Made by a program: the position numbers and the translations under genes. The notes beneath the pieces are model-generated. The model made no database searches, was not told where the DNA came from, and saw only the letters and a program-made list of their open reading frames with translations. A stretch of 64,000 nt of DNA from Absidia repens (taxonomy: Eukaryota > Mucoromycota > Mucoromycetes > Mucorales > Cunninghamellaceae), in NCBI GenBank assembly GCA_002105175.1, contig MCGE01000033.1, positions 368,557 to 432,556 on the forward strand. Direction: 5' to 3'. Shown one piece after another: positions 47,402-58,950 of this stretch. The stretch's first letter is position 1. Every line of letters begins with the position of its first letter.

Positions 47402-48731
47402 ATGCGGATACTTATTGTCACTGAGGTAAACTGAAAAGTATTTATTAACATTATCGTCCCATGTATTGACCAGTCCAACTGATGGCCTTACAAGCCTTTC
47501 CTTTCCTTTTTTTTTTTTTTCTTCCGTCACTCACTCACTCTCATTGTAGAATTTCTTACCCAAAGTCGATGGATGTACCCGAACCATAGCCAAGTTACTC
47601 GAACACCTTGAACAGCAACAGCATGAAGTCATGCTCTTTGGCCCTGATGGACTAACTGATTCACACTACGCATCAGCAGAAATAGTTGGCACGGCAGGTA
47701 TCCCGCTCTTCCAATACCCGGGGCTCAAGCTCAATCTCTGGCGACCTACATTTACCAACAAACTCTTGGCCTTCCAACCCCAAGTCATTCATCTCGTGGA
47801 CCCTGTATTTCTAGGCGCAGCTGCGATCGCGGTATGTAAGATCTTCCAATCTTCCCATGTCGGTGCGATTCCTTTGGTCGCCTCTTATCATACGAATCTC
47901 GCCACTTATTGTACTCATTTTGGCTGGGGACTGTTTACTCCGCTCATGTGGCGATTCAATCAATTCTGTCATTCATTTTGCCAATTCACCGTGTGTCCAT
48001 CACAGTCGACCCGAAGAATGCTCTTGGAACATGGATTTGATGATGATAAAGTAAGACTCTGGCCTCGTGGGGTCAACACGCATCGGTTCTCACCACACCA
48101 TCGCTGTGACGCTCTTCGTGCCCAATGGTTGACTTCCACTGCCGGTGCTGTTGCTACTGGATCGTATCAAGAAGGCGACAAAACTATTATTTTATATGTG
48201 GGCCGGGTCTCGTATGAAAAAAATCTTCAACTGGTGATTGACACTTACAAACACATGGACCATTCCACTTGCCATTTGGTGGTGGTAGGGGACGGTCCCG
48301 CATTGGCTTCGATCAAACAGAGTTGTTCTCTCTTACCGGTGACATTCACAGGATACTTGTATGGATCGGATCTTGCTACTGCGTATGCGTCGGCTGACTT
48401 TTTTGCTTTCCCCTCAACAACGGAAACGTTTGGTCAAGTGGTCTTGGAGGCCATGGCATCTGGGCTGCCTGTATCAGGACTAGTCGCTGAAGGTGTGCGT
48501 GATCTAGTTCAACATGAACATACCGGCTTGCTTGTGGATTCTTTTACATGGCAAGCATACAAACAACATTGGGAACTCTTGATCAATTCTCCAGATCGGC
48601 GGGTCAAGATGGGGCAGCGTGCACGGGAAGTGGCGTCAACATTTACATGGGATACAGCAATGCAACACTTGGTGGAAACATACAAGGATGCTATCAAAGA
48701 TGCAGCAACAAGAGCAGATGGAAATGACTGA
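47402..48731 (+). CDS. GT4-family glycosyltransferase (GT-B fold), MgtA/SQD2-like
   Basis: A tiny first exon 47402-47425 (MRILIVTE) and a second exon 47550-48731 join to 1206 nt (401 residues). The start NFLPKVDGCTRTIAKLLEHL is the N-terminal GT4 pattern of bacterial MgtA-type mannosyltransferases and of plant SQD2. A region with ASYHTNLATY follows, then LYVGRVSYEKNL (donor site), VVVGDGP and the FPSTTETFGQVVLEAMASGLPV motif with the E-x7-E catalytic pair. No transmembrane or signal sequence is seen. The long second exon without introns contrasts with intron-rich neighbours. The sugar donor and acceptor are unknown. A bacterial origin is possible but not shown. Confidence 0.85.
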
Positions 48732-49383
48732 TTTGGGCTACTTCAACGGATATGATGGGTGGCTATTGGATTAGTGGTAGAACTCGTTGATAGTTTTTAT
48801 TCCTTTTTAGTATAGTGATAGTGTATTTTTATTTTATTTTATTTTATTTTCACTCACCAGCTCCTCCACTTATATTTACTATATTTTCTTCCTTTCCCTT
48901 TTACCCCTACTATAATAAACAACATGGTGCATATTTTTATGTTATTCAAGTAATACAATAGACTTTTTATATGATCGGTGGACAGATATTAAGCAAAAAT
49001 GACTTGGCAATGTGAATATGGACGAGGAGAGCAAACGAAAAAATCGTTGATATGGTTTGTGTGTGACATTCATAGTTTGTCGTGTTATGTCCTGAAGAGC
49101 ATTTATTCGGATAAAAAGCATGTATTTTTTTTTTTTTTTTTATAGGGTTCACTCCCGTCAGGCCCATTTCGCATCATGGTCGACTTTGACCGGCGGAATT
49201 TAAATAAAGTTTGAAGGCGGACCGAAAGTGATATTTTATTTTTTTGATAAATGTCGCCCTTCCCTTTTATTTTCCTCCATTCACTCCTTGCTTCCCTTTC
49301 TTTGACAATCAAAAACAGATCTTGTGTCTCTTCGTTCTCCTTCTTCTTTACGTCGACATTTCATTTCTGATCCTAACACTACA
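48732..49383. other. Spacer between glycosyltransferase and prephenate dehydrogenase genes
   Basis: Contains a TTTTA microsatellite (48828-48851), AATAAA near 48915, a T-run (49124-49141) and a pyrimidine-rich stretch before the next start. Nothing else seen. Confidence 0.5.
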
Positions 49384-51440
49384 ATGACTGAAAAAGAAAC
49401 TATTCAACTAGGGATTATTGGTGCTGGTGGTATGGGTCGCTTCTATGCCCAACGATTATCTGCAGCCGGTTGGAAAAAGTAACGTAGTAAAACACGTTGT
49501 TTCTCTCACATTATAGCTCTAACCACGCTGTTTTTCTTCTCTCTCATACATTCTCTCTTTTTACATGAATAGTGTCAATATCTGCGATTTACCTCAAAAT
49601 TACGAAAGTATTAAAGAAGAATACAAAGGTAAACAAGCAAGCAAACGCGACGAAACGTTGAAAAGAAGGGTATATTCATAGTGTATATGCTACATAGATA
49701 GTGATATCAACGTACTTCCCGACGGATACCACATTTCAAGACGTTGTGATTGGATCATGTACTCGGTAGAAGCTGAACATATTGAAGCAGTCGTTGCCAA
49801 ATACGGACCTGGTAAGCGCAAAGAAAAGCTAAAGGGGGGGTTCTTTAGGTGATAGTACTTATCATCAGTGTTTTATGCTTCATAACACATAGCTACCAAA
49901 ATTGATTCCATTGTTGCTGGTCAGGTAAAAAGTCGCTCGCACACTCCCTCTCGAATACACAATTTTGTCAATTTGAGTCATATTGTTTAACCTAGTTTTT
50001 TTATCGATTGTTAGACGTCTGTGAAACAACCAGAAGTCGATGCCTTTATGAAACACTTACCACCAGATGTTCATATTATTCCCTGTCACTCCATGCATGG
50101 TCCTGGTGTGGATCCAAAAGGTCAACCTTTGGTGGTTACCCGTGCTAGAGCAACCGATGAAAAATATGAATTGGCCCTTCGTATTCTGTCTTGTTTTGAA
50201 TCCAACATGGTCCATTTATCAGCCGAAGAACATGACAAGATTACTGCCGATGTTCAAGCTGTCACTCATGCTGCCTTCTTGAGGTATATCGCTGTCCTCA
50301 CTTTTTAATCAATTGTATTCTCACTCTTTTTTTTTTTTTTATTGGGGCGATGTTGAAAATAGTATGGGTAGCGCTTGGAAAGCAAACAATCAATTCCCGG
50401 TAATATAAAAGATTCGACTATAGAATGGAAATGGGAAGGTGGACTTACACGGTTGTTTTTATTTTTTATATACTTAGTGGTTGATTCCTCATTTTGTGGG
50501 TGGAATTGAAAACGTCAAAGTCAACGTGGCCTTACGTATCTACAGCAATAAATGGCACGTTTATGCTGGTAAGTAATTCCACCTCTCTCCTCCTTTGCGC
50601 AGTGTACGGTTCGAAACAACATGATGAATTGACCCCTCTTTTTTCTCGTATATATATAGGTCTTGCCATCATGAATCCAAGTGCCAAGGTCCAAATTGCT
50701 CAATATGCTCGATCGGTTGCCGATCTATTTAAGTTGATGATTCAAGAAAAGGAGGACGAATTCCGTGCAAGAATCCAAGCGGTAAGTTGACCCCCACGCA
50801 TCCCTTCCCATTTTCATTCCCTTGTTAGTACTATGATATTTATATAACACTGATTTATGTTTGTAGGCAAATGCATTTGTTTTCGGTGGATTACAAAAAG
50901 ACCATGCCCCCATTCTATTATCTGATGAAATTCTTGACGAATTCTCATTATCCAAAATGCCCAAGGAAAAACGTGAACCCAATTCCCATTTATCACTACT
51001 AGCCATGGTGGACTGTTGGTATACCTTGAAATTAAATCCTTATGAACATATGGTGTGTCAGACGCCGCTTTTCCGATTATGGATGTAAGTGATGAAATTT
51101 TAAACAAAAGAAATGGTATTGTTGTCGTTGTAGACATGTATACTATACTTACTTTTTGTACATTTTACATAGGGGTATTACTGAATACTTATTCCGGAGC
51201 GGACCCATGTTGGAAGATACTATTGAAGCAGCATTACATCGCAAGGAAATCCGACCAGACGATATGGAATTTGTGACATGTGCGCGTGGATGGGCTGAAT
51301 GTGTTGAATTGGGCAGTATGGATGGTTATGAAAAACGATTTGCCAGTACGGCTGCCTTCTTCCAAGATCGATTTGCCGAAAGCAATGTGCTGGGGAACAA
51401 GATGATTGCCATGATCTCGAAAAACGTTGAAAAAAAATAA
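49384..51440 (+). CDS. TYR1: Prephenate dehydrogenase (NADP+), tyrosine biosynthesis
   Basis: Oxidatively decarboxylates prephenate to 4-hydroxyphenylpyruvate in the cytosol. Ten exons, 49384-49478, 49573-49628, 49698-49811, 49893-49924, 50015-50283, 50363-50399, 50478-50568, 50660-50781, 50867-51084 and 51173-51440, join to 1302 nt (433 residues). The Rossmann start LGIIGAGGMGRFYAQRL binds NADP. Other family blocks are WIMYSVEAEHIEAVV, IIPCHSMHGPGVDPKGQPLV with its catalytic-site histidine, VHLSAEEHDKITADVQAVTH and KANNQFPWLIPHFVGGIENV. This matches fungal Tyr1 (about 440-450 residues). The intron-rich structure is in contrast with the intron-poor gene before it. Assignment is firm. Confidence 0.95.
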
Positions 51441-51550
51441 ATGTGTATAGTTTAGTATAGATAATCGTAGCTTTTTTTTTAGTATAGTTGAAGTTAGTTT
51501 GATCAGTTGTCTAATAAAACAAATCATCTTATCTATTCGATGTCGACTGC

Positions 51551-51551
<1 letters not shown>

Positions 51552-51586
<35 letters not shown>
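51552..51586. repeat. ATT microsatellite
   Basis: About eleven ATT units, just beyond the polyadenylation region of the prephenate dehydrogenase gene. Confidence 0.85.
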
Positions 51587-51649
51587 GTTTATTTAAAAAG
51601 ATAGGAAAGGAGAGCGACTAAGACTGGAGTGTGTATATGTATGTCCAAT

Positions 51650-53045
51650 TGACTGATAAATTGTTCAGATAGTGCGCTTAATTACTTTGAATGGTAGGGT
51701 GTGAATACTGTCTCGCTTCATACTGAGTGCCCTAGAAGTGTCAACCAGTCGCTAAATATCAGGGATGGGGCAAGTTGCCATAGATAAGCTAGAAAGTGTA
51801 GCAAAATGCTCTATATTCGTGGTTGCATTTTACAGCATGACGTATACTTTTTTATATTATTGATCAGGCAGGAACACGACTACCTTTGATAGTGAGCGAT
51901 CTAAGTGGGCCAGTCAGTTCCTAAGTCTTTAAAGGATTAGCGGGCAAGTCCTTGCTAGTCTCAAAAAGCAACTACAATAACGAATATTTTTTTAATATAC
52001 AATGTGTTACGGGGTGGTCAATTAAAAGGTCATGTTTTATTGGAGTATATTGGTAGATAGTAAAGCTAAGAACGAGAGGTTCATTACAATAAGGGATGTA
52101 ATGGAAGGATCTATTGGAGGAAGCATGAGGAAGACTAATTGAAAGATCTGAGGAATGGGCAACACTAAACTAGATGGAAGAGTGCATAATGGAAGTCAAT
52201 ATACTATACAAGGTATGAGAAGACTAAAGGAGTATCTTTCGTTGAAGCGCTGCAGTGGTCAACACTAATCAATGGCGGTGACGATAACAAAAACGGGATC
52301 TATTGCAAAAGACATGAAAACGACTAATGGGACATTTTTCATTGGAGTATGTAAAAAACGGACATATTTTATTTGGATGCAAATACAAACTATGGACAAA
52401 CTAATACAAAACTACGCTAATGAAGGCTCCAAAAAACCAACTAATGGTGGTTCCAAATCCTGATTCCAAAATGAAAGGGTTTCCCCATGCATGTTGTAAT
52501 CCCTGAGCTGCAAACGCTTCTAAACTAGACCTAACACTAATCTTCGTCCACCATAATCCAATAGGGCCCACAGTTTCGAAGAATTAAAGCAGGAAAAAAA
52601 GAAAATGGAAAGAGAGAGTTCAGAAAAAAAAATAAAAAGTGGGCAGAATATAAACATTCACGTGGGCGGAATTTGAAATGTGTTTTTTTATTTCGTCGTT
52701 TTGGGGGGGGGTACTTATTGTTCTCTTTTTTTTTTTTTGGTGGATACTAAAAAAAGAAACAACTTCCGTTTTTTTTATTTTCCAAAAATCAGCACCATGT
52801 AATTAATTGTAAAATTGGTCATCATCATTCAAATTCGACAGTATGGTTGTTCTGATATTATGTTTACTTCACAACAGGATATCTCCCGCCTCATACATTC
52901 CACACTTACCCGCACACACCTTAATTTTCGCACATTTAGAGACGTGTCATAGTATCAGCATTAGACTAGCTTAGCTTAGTTGTCATGGTTCATATGGTAT
53001 CTACAACTGAATAAAGTATGTCTTTTATTTTGCTTTGAAATCGTC
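51650..53045 (-). repeat. Dispersed repeat family, copy 4 (long arm on minus strand)
   Basis: The best partner of copy 1. Shared stretches in order include AAAATGCTCTATA (51808), CCTTTGATAGTGAG (51886), TTTTATTGGAGTATATTGGTA (about 52034), GGAAGGATCTATTGG (52103), GACTAATGGGACATTTTT (52322), the conserved block near 52471-52510 with CCCCATGCATGTTGTAATCC, and TTCACGTGGGCGGAA (52658-52672). A TTTTGGTGGATAC block follows (52735). A short outward arm on the plus strand lies at about 52920-53045 (TAGTTGTCATGGTT, then GAATAAAGTATGTC). It separates Tyr1 from the ankyrin-DIL gene. No protein is encoded. Confidence 0.72.
52659..52664. promoter_or_regulatory. CACGTG palindrome next to GC box, repeat copy 4
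   Basis: ATTCACGTGGGCGGAATTTG mirrors the arrangement in copies 2 and 3 on the opposite strand. It is followed (leftwards) by the purine-rich complement of the pyrimidine tract. Confidence 0.45.
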
Positions 53046-53124
53046 TCATACTTTGGATTTATCTCGTGTATAACAGAATAATAATAAAAACATGAATAAA
53101 ATACTACATAAAAAAAAGATGACT

Positions 53125-53497
53125 TTATTTGTGGAGTTTTTTGTCTAATCTATCTATAAATTTGTAAGGAAGGGAAGGTATTCTAATGGATTCTTTCTTG
53201 TCACGTTCAGCCTTTTGCTTAATTTTCAGATACATAGATCCCGACAATGAGTCTTGTTGGTTAGTGTTGTCTATTTTGTGTACTGATAAATGCATACTAG
53301 GTACAAAGTCGATTTGTTGATAAAATGGTAAAATCCAACGACTATCCACAGAGAGTAAATTCATGCACGATCCTTCCGCTAAGTATTGTTGTTCTTTGTT
53401 CTCGTCATGACTACCTTTACCAGAATTGCCAAGTAAAACGTCCTTCAGTTGTTGCATGTGAGCGTTTCGGTCAAAATCTGATTGATTTTGTTGCTGC

Positions 53498-53529
<32 letters not shown>

Positions 53530-56067
53530 GGCACATTGCGCTACCCATTCCTCCACGTATACCGGTAAATGCGCCTCCTGAATTTCGTATCGATATTTGT
53601 CAACACATCGCTTGATTTGTACGGCATTCAATAGGGTCAGTCCACGGCAAGTATGTCTGAAAGTATCCACATCATCCAATTCAGAGACGCACTGTAGAAA
53701 TTGTAATAGTTGCGCCAATCGATCCAATCCCGTCACACAATGAATATTCTCCACCAGTTTCATTTGCCGAGCCCAGTCTTCCAATGCAGATAGATTGAAT
53801 CGAATATGTTGTGCCTTGGATCGACAGAGATACACCTTGTTTGCCAATATTTGATTGAATGCTTCATACAGGACATAGTATAGACATTGGGCTATCGCAT
53901 GCGTCACGATATATCCAGGAAGTTCGTATACACTCGCCATATCCGTTTGAATCTTATCGAGAGCTGCTGTTATTGCATGTGGCCCAACGGAAATATTGCT
54001 GACACCATCCACAATCATATTACCGCCGCCGAGACTGTCCATAGACGCTCGAATAGACCCACGTCGTTGAAAGAATGTCGACCAATCATTCGCATCTTCA
54101 AAATCAACTGGTGCCATTTTGCCAATAGGTTCATGGTCCAAAACCGAAGCAGTGATCATCTTGTCCATCTGCCGTTCGTAGTCCTTGATAAGCAAGAGGT
54201 AGAGTTCAGACATCAAATCTGCTAATTGTCGTTGTTGTTGCGCTGTGTTTCTTTCCAGTCCAATGTCGCGCCGGAGATAAACTAATAATTGGTATACATT
54301 GGTCATCCAATATTGCAGTAAGGAGGCATCCTTGGCACATTGCTAAGTAATTATAAAAAAAAAAAAAAAGAGTGAATCAACCTGTTCTCTTTCTTCCACA
54401 CTACCAACCTTCCTTACCTTTGATACTTTAGCAAGTCTGTTAATGACAATATCGAAGAACTGAGAAAGAGCACCACGATCAGAGTAATAATACGCAAATC
54501 TTGCACACAAAAACAAAAGGTTTGCGGGAAGCCATAAGACATCATTCTTATTATTGCTGCTGTTGATCATTTTTGTAGAGATTGATTTGGTATCCAAAGC
54601 CATATCCAAAATAACATCGAGATCATTCATGGAGAACACAAACATCTGATCTACCAGACAACTATCCCAAGCAAACGGTCGATTCGTCGCCGCATGATTT
54701 TCCAAGACTTGTCGGTCATCGTCCATACCATCCCCATCCTCATCCCCATGATCGTCGTTGTCATCGTCATTCATATTCACGCTCATGTCGTCCATGTTCA
54801 TCCAAGGGTGGTTATCCTTTTTCAATGTAAGCAGCGCATCATAAAATAGTTCATGGCGTTGCGTCAAGCGTCGATGGCGTTCCGATTCTGTTGTCATAAA
54901 GTGTGTATAAGCATCCATATTACCAGAGTGCCGAAAACTTGAAGAAGATCTACCATTGTTGCTGTTGTTAATGTTTGTGGTGGTGGTTGTGGATGTAATA
55001 ACAGGAGTAGATTGTCGTCGTGATGCCTTCAAGAGTTGCTTGCTTTTTCGTCGTTTCTCCATCCTGTCCACAGTCAAACTATGTCGTCGAGAGTACGTAT
55101 TGGGTTTGAGTAGGCTTGTCATGACGGAAGAATGATGATGATGCTGACCGGAAGGAATCAAATCGAATGCTGTTGTGCCATGAATAGAGGGTGTATCCGG
55201 TGTTGCTCCTTGAGAAAGAAGAAGGTTCACCACATTGTCATGATGATTGACTGTTGCCCACATTAACGCCGTCCATCCATCTAAGAAAAAAAAAGAAAAG
55301 ATCGCATGAGTTTAAAATAACGTATCACAGAGATAAATCTCTATTTGAGCGCGCGATTAGTACTTACAATGATCTTGTTCATCTATAGGCGCATCAGCAT
55401 CCAAGAGAGATTGCACGGTAGATACGTGGCCAAAACAGGCAGCATAAATCAAAGCAGTTGTTCCATCGTCAGTATCCGCATCATACACCAAGTCCCTGCA
55501 TTGGCGTACCAGATCTTTTACCATACTTGTGTCACCATTGGAAGCTGCTCTTAGAAATTTGGTCACCAATGGTTTGTCTTGTGTCGCCTTGATATGGAAT
55601 TTCTTTGGTGTAATGATATGTTTTGTTGTACCATTCAATGGTGGAGGTGAAGGGCTAACCATTGAGACTGGAGAAAGCAGTGTCATACTTTTGGTGCTTA
55701 GATCTTCGTCTTTCAGAGAAAACCGTTTCATACGCTTGTTGTCGATACTGCTTGGCCGAGATAATCGATTGGGTATCGGTGTTGCTGGCCGAGAGGACGC
55801 TGGCGATTGAGGCGTGGGTTTTTGTAACTGATTCAGCATGGATGAAAACTGTTGGAAGTTATCGGCAATCTTTGCACTAAGTTCATCAGGAGACATGACT
55901 GGTTTAGAAGAGTACACAGACTGTCGCCGAGGTTGTTGCGTTTGAGCGTGAGGTGTCTTGTGCAGCTGGGGAGTGTAGGCGTTTTGAGCAATGGCAGTAT
56001 CAATCGTCATCAATGACCTAGACCGTTGATTGGAAGAATGTAATGAATTTGGTGTAGCTTTTTCCAT
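53125..56067 (-). CDS. Ankyrin-repeat and dilute (DIL) domain protein
   Basis: Exons 56067-55368, 55280-54418 and 54342-53125 join to 2781 nt (926 residues). The N terminus is Ser/Pro-rich. Ankyrin repeats span about 165-270 (TKFLRAASNGDTSMVKDLV, GTTALIYAACFGHVSTVQSL, GWTALMWATVNHHDNVVNLL). An acidic and basic low-complexity middle follows. From about 430 to 850 the sequence resembles a DIL domain: DVLWLPANLLFLCARFAYYY, then LSALEDWARQMKL, LDRLAQLLQFLQ, and CRGLTLLNAVQIKRCVDKY. DIL domains are known from class V myosin tails, where they bind cargo; ankyrin-DIL proteins are a known fungal group of poorly known function. A poly-Gln run (about 53490-53530, some 15 Gln) lies near the C terminus. 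A role in transport or polarity is inferred only. Confidence 0.88.
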
Positions 56068-56429
56068 TCCTCTTGCGTAATAGAATAAAGATAAAGAAAG
56101 GAAGGGGAGGGGGGGGAAGAAGATAAAATAAAACGTTTGTAGAGGAAAAAGGAGTAAATTTTTATGTCCGCAAAAAATAACCCCACCTCAATATAGCGTT
56201 TCCACATGTCGGGGATTCTTCAATTTATCTTGCGTATTTTGGGCTTGCGCTTGAGAAGATGTCGCCAATGTAACGGAGACCAGTTTGGCAGAAACAATAA
56301 TTAACTTGTGAAACTTCGCGCAAGTCTCATGAACTTCGGAGTGTAAAATTAATCAAAGAATTTCAGGGAAAATGTGGGGGACGTCTTCTCTTTATTGATC
56401 AATTACCCATGGACATACTGCTGCGTTGC
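56068..56429. other. Promoter region of the ankyrin-DIL gene
   Basis: G/A-rich just before the start (G-run at 56109-56117), then ordinary sequence. No other gene seen. Confidence 0.5.
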
Positions 56430-56955
56430 TGAAGATTAAAGAAATGTCTTTTATTGAAACATAAAAACGGTCAATAAAATGATGCGGTACACTCTACGAG
56501 AAAAATAGCATAACAACTGTCCAAACGCCTTCGCAAACAAATGATCAATAACAAGGCAAGAGAAAGAATTTGGCACGGAATCATGATTGGTATCAATCGG
56601 CTTCAGTCTGAGTAAAACAAAAGTATCCTTCAAACTTCGGCTTTTACTAATAGTTCCCAAAGGAGGTAATTAGACGTACCTTTAAAATCGAAACTGATGG
56701 CAAACATACCGGCGAAGATCGACTTGGTGGTATGGACTTTGACGATATATTTAATACTTCAAAGGTAATTATAAATACATGAATAGGTTATGCATTAATA
56801 GCAAGATAGAGTCTTATATGTAGTGTAATATAACTACGATTGTTTCGCATTCTATAGGTAATGACCAATCAAAAGAAGCAGAACATCCATTCTTCCGATG
56901 CTGAATAGTGGTGATTACTATCATTAGAAGGTAACCACCATGTCAACGATGAGAG

Positions 56956-56986
<31 letters not shown>

Positions 56987-57010
56987 TAGAAGGTTTCCTT
57001 TCTTGTATAC
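56430..57010 (+). repeat. Dispersed repeat family, fragment 5 (short arm and 5' core)
   Basis: AAATGTCTTTTATTGAAAC at about 56442 is the short-arm end (minus strand TTCAATAAAAGACAT). The core at about 56860-57010 matches copy 2: CAATCAAAAGAAGCAGA, TGAATAGTGGTGATTACTAT, GGTAACCACCATGTCAACG-like sequence, then after an A-run of about 28 bases AAGGTTTCCTTTCTTGTA. The CACGTG box and conserved block are absent. The rest may have been replaced by the sequence at 57421 onward. Confidence 0.5.
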
Positions 57011-57420
57011 ATTACCGTGTTTTAAGTTTCAATTGAGATGAGATGCAATTTTTATGGACGATGGAGACGCCTGTTATGGCTTTTGGGACAATACAGAATA
57101 AAATTAAAACGTAGATGGGTTCCTTTTTAGACGCTCTGAAAAAAAAAAAAAATAGAGATGGGCAGCCGCAAACCTCTCTACAGTAATTTACATTAGCTAT
57201 CATGTATTTAGGTGACTCCAAATCGTGTGATCCTAGTAGAAACGCAAATGGTAGTTACTGGAATGAACCCAGTTACAATATAATTTTTAGCTGAAAAAAC
57301 TCCCATGAATTTCATGCTATGATGATTGTGTTTGTTTTTGGTTCACATAGTACTCCAATCTCCATCCCAATTTTATTATACCACCGTCTTAATTTATTTT
57401 ACTCTCGTCTCAATTTAAAG
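57011..57420. other. Spacer before the tandem-repeat units
   Basis: About 400 bp without coding features, RNA genes or internal repeats that I can see. Confidence 0.5.
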
Positions 57421-58748
57421 TTAATAAACGCTCTGGCGCTCCGCTGGAGCTTTTGGAAATCTTTCGATTTACTGGGTGTTACAGTTTTTAGGATTAAAGC
57501 CTCCGCCATTTCGCACTATGGTGGGCGGCCCCTTGGGGCCCAACCGTCGTGCTCAGCGCGTCGTCAATGGGTTTTTATGTGTGCTGAAAAAAAAAAAATT
57601 GGGAAAGGATTAGAGCCTCCGCCATTTCGCACTATGGTGGGCGGCCCCTTGGGGCCCAACCGTCGTGCTCAGCGCGTCGTCAATGGTTTCTTTTTTGTGT
57701 GCTGAAAAGAAAAAAAAATAGTGAAAGGATTAGAGCCTCCGCCATTTCGCACTTTGGTGGGCGGCCCCTTGGGGCCCAACCGTCGTGCTCAGCGCGTCGT
57801 CAATGGGTTTTTTATGTGAGCTGAAAAAAACAAATAGGGAAGGGATTAGAGCCTCCGCCATTTCGCACTATGGTGGGCGACCCCTTGGGGCCCAACCGTC
57901 GTGCTCAGCGCATCGGCAATGGGTTTTTTATGTGTGCTAAAAAAAAAAATTGGGAAAGGATTAGAGCCTCCGCCATTTCGCACTTTGGTGGGCGGCCCCT
58001 TGGGGCCCAACCGTCGTGCTCAGCGCGTCGTCAATGGGTTTTTTATGTGAGCTGAAAAAAAAAAAAATAGGGAAGGGATTAGAGCCTCCGCCATTTCGCA
58101 CTTTGGTGGGCGGCCCCTTGGGGCCCAACCGTCGTGCTCAGCGCGTCGTCAATGGGTTTCTTATGTGAGCTGAAAAAAAAAAAACAGGGAAGGGTTAAGG
58201 CCTCCGCCATTTCGCACTATGGTGGGCAGCCCCTTGGGGCCCAACCGTCGTGCTCAGCGCGTCGTCAATGGATACTATTTTAAAAAAAGATGGAAGGTCG
58301 AAAATAGGGTGACTGAATCATTCGCACTCCGCCTCTCATGGATTTAAATTTTCTCACCCTTTTTTTTTTCTTCCTCTTTCTTTCGTTTTTTTTTTTTTAA
58401 AAACATCAACTTCAACTGCGGATTTAGTGATCTTGGATTAGTGGTTAGAACTTGAATCAGGGGCCTTTTGAAAAGTGCAATACAAACATCATGGGGAAAC
58501 CCTTCCATTTTGGATTCGTGATCTTTGACCGTCCTCAAATTAGCATTCATTTTAGAATAGTGTCATTAGCTCAGCTTAGCGTTAGTTATCATAGTTTATA
58601 TTGCATCTATATCAGAATTAAACATGTCTTGTCTATTTACAATTATTCTCTTTATGCCTTCATTGTCTCGCTGAATGGCATGGCATATGTGCGTGGAAAA
58701 ACAGAGTGTGGGGGTGTGGGGTTTATGCGTAAAAAAAAAAAAACCGCA
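57421..58748. repeat. Helitron-associated terminal unit A
   Basis: Starts TTAATAAACGCTCTGGCG, includes the short hairpin GCTCCGCTGGAGC (about 57438-57450), then a leader up to GTGTTACAGTTTTTAGG. Seven copies of a repeat of about 116 bp follow (57492-58271). The right part (58280-58748) has GGTGACTGAATCATTCGCAC, T-runs, the block CATCATGGGGAAACCC (58488-58503) and a TCAGAATTAAACATGTCTTG end. Unit B at 58951 has the same order and an identical leader. On the minus strand the hairpin end would be the downstream end of the Helitron. Boundaries are by similarity between units A and B. Confidence 0.75.
57492..58271. repeat. Tandem array, 7 copies of a 115-120 bp GC-rich unit
   Basis: Units start at about 57492, 57608, 57728, 57844, 57959, 58077 and 58194. 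Each has GCCTCCGCCATTTCGCACT, then GGGCGGCCCCTTGGGGCCC, GTCGTGCTCAGCGCGTCGTC and an A-run whose length varies. The palindrome GGCCCC-TT-GGGGCC can form a stem of six GC pairs. Length variation comes mostly from the A-run. Conservation elsewhere is near complete, which suggests recent amplification. Confidence 0.92.
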
Positions 58749-58950
58749 GCTCGTCGTGTAAAATGCTACTTATGGTTTATCTAGAAATAACATGGATACA
58801 GTGATATGAGTGGAGGAAATGGATGGAAAATATTAAGGCCGAAAGGTTTTAGGTGATGTGAGTGGAGGAAATGATAGAAATTTCAAAGTCATAGATCTTT
58901 ATCTTAGATCGTTATCTTAGATAAGTAGACACCATGCTCTTTTTAATATA

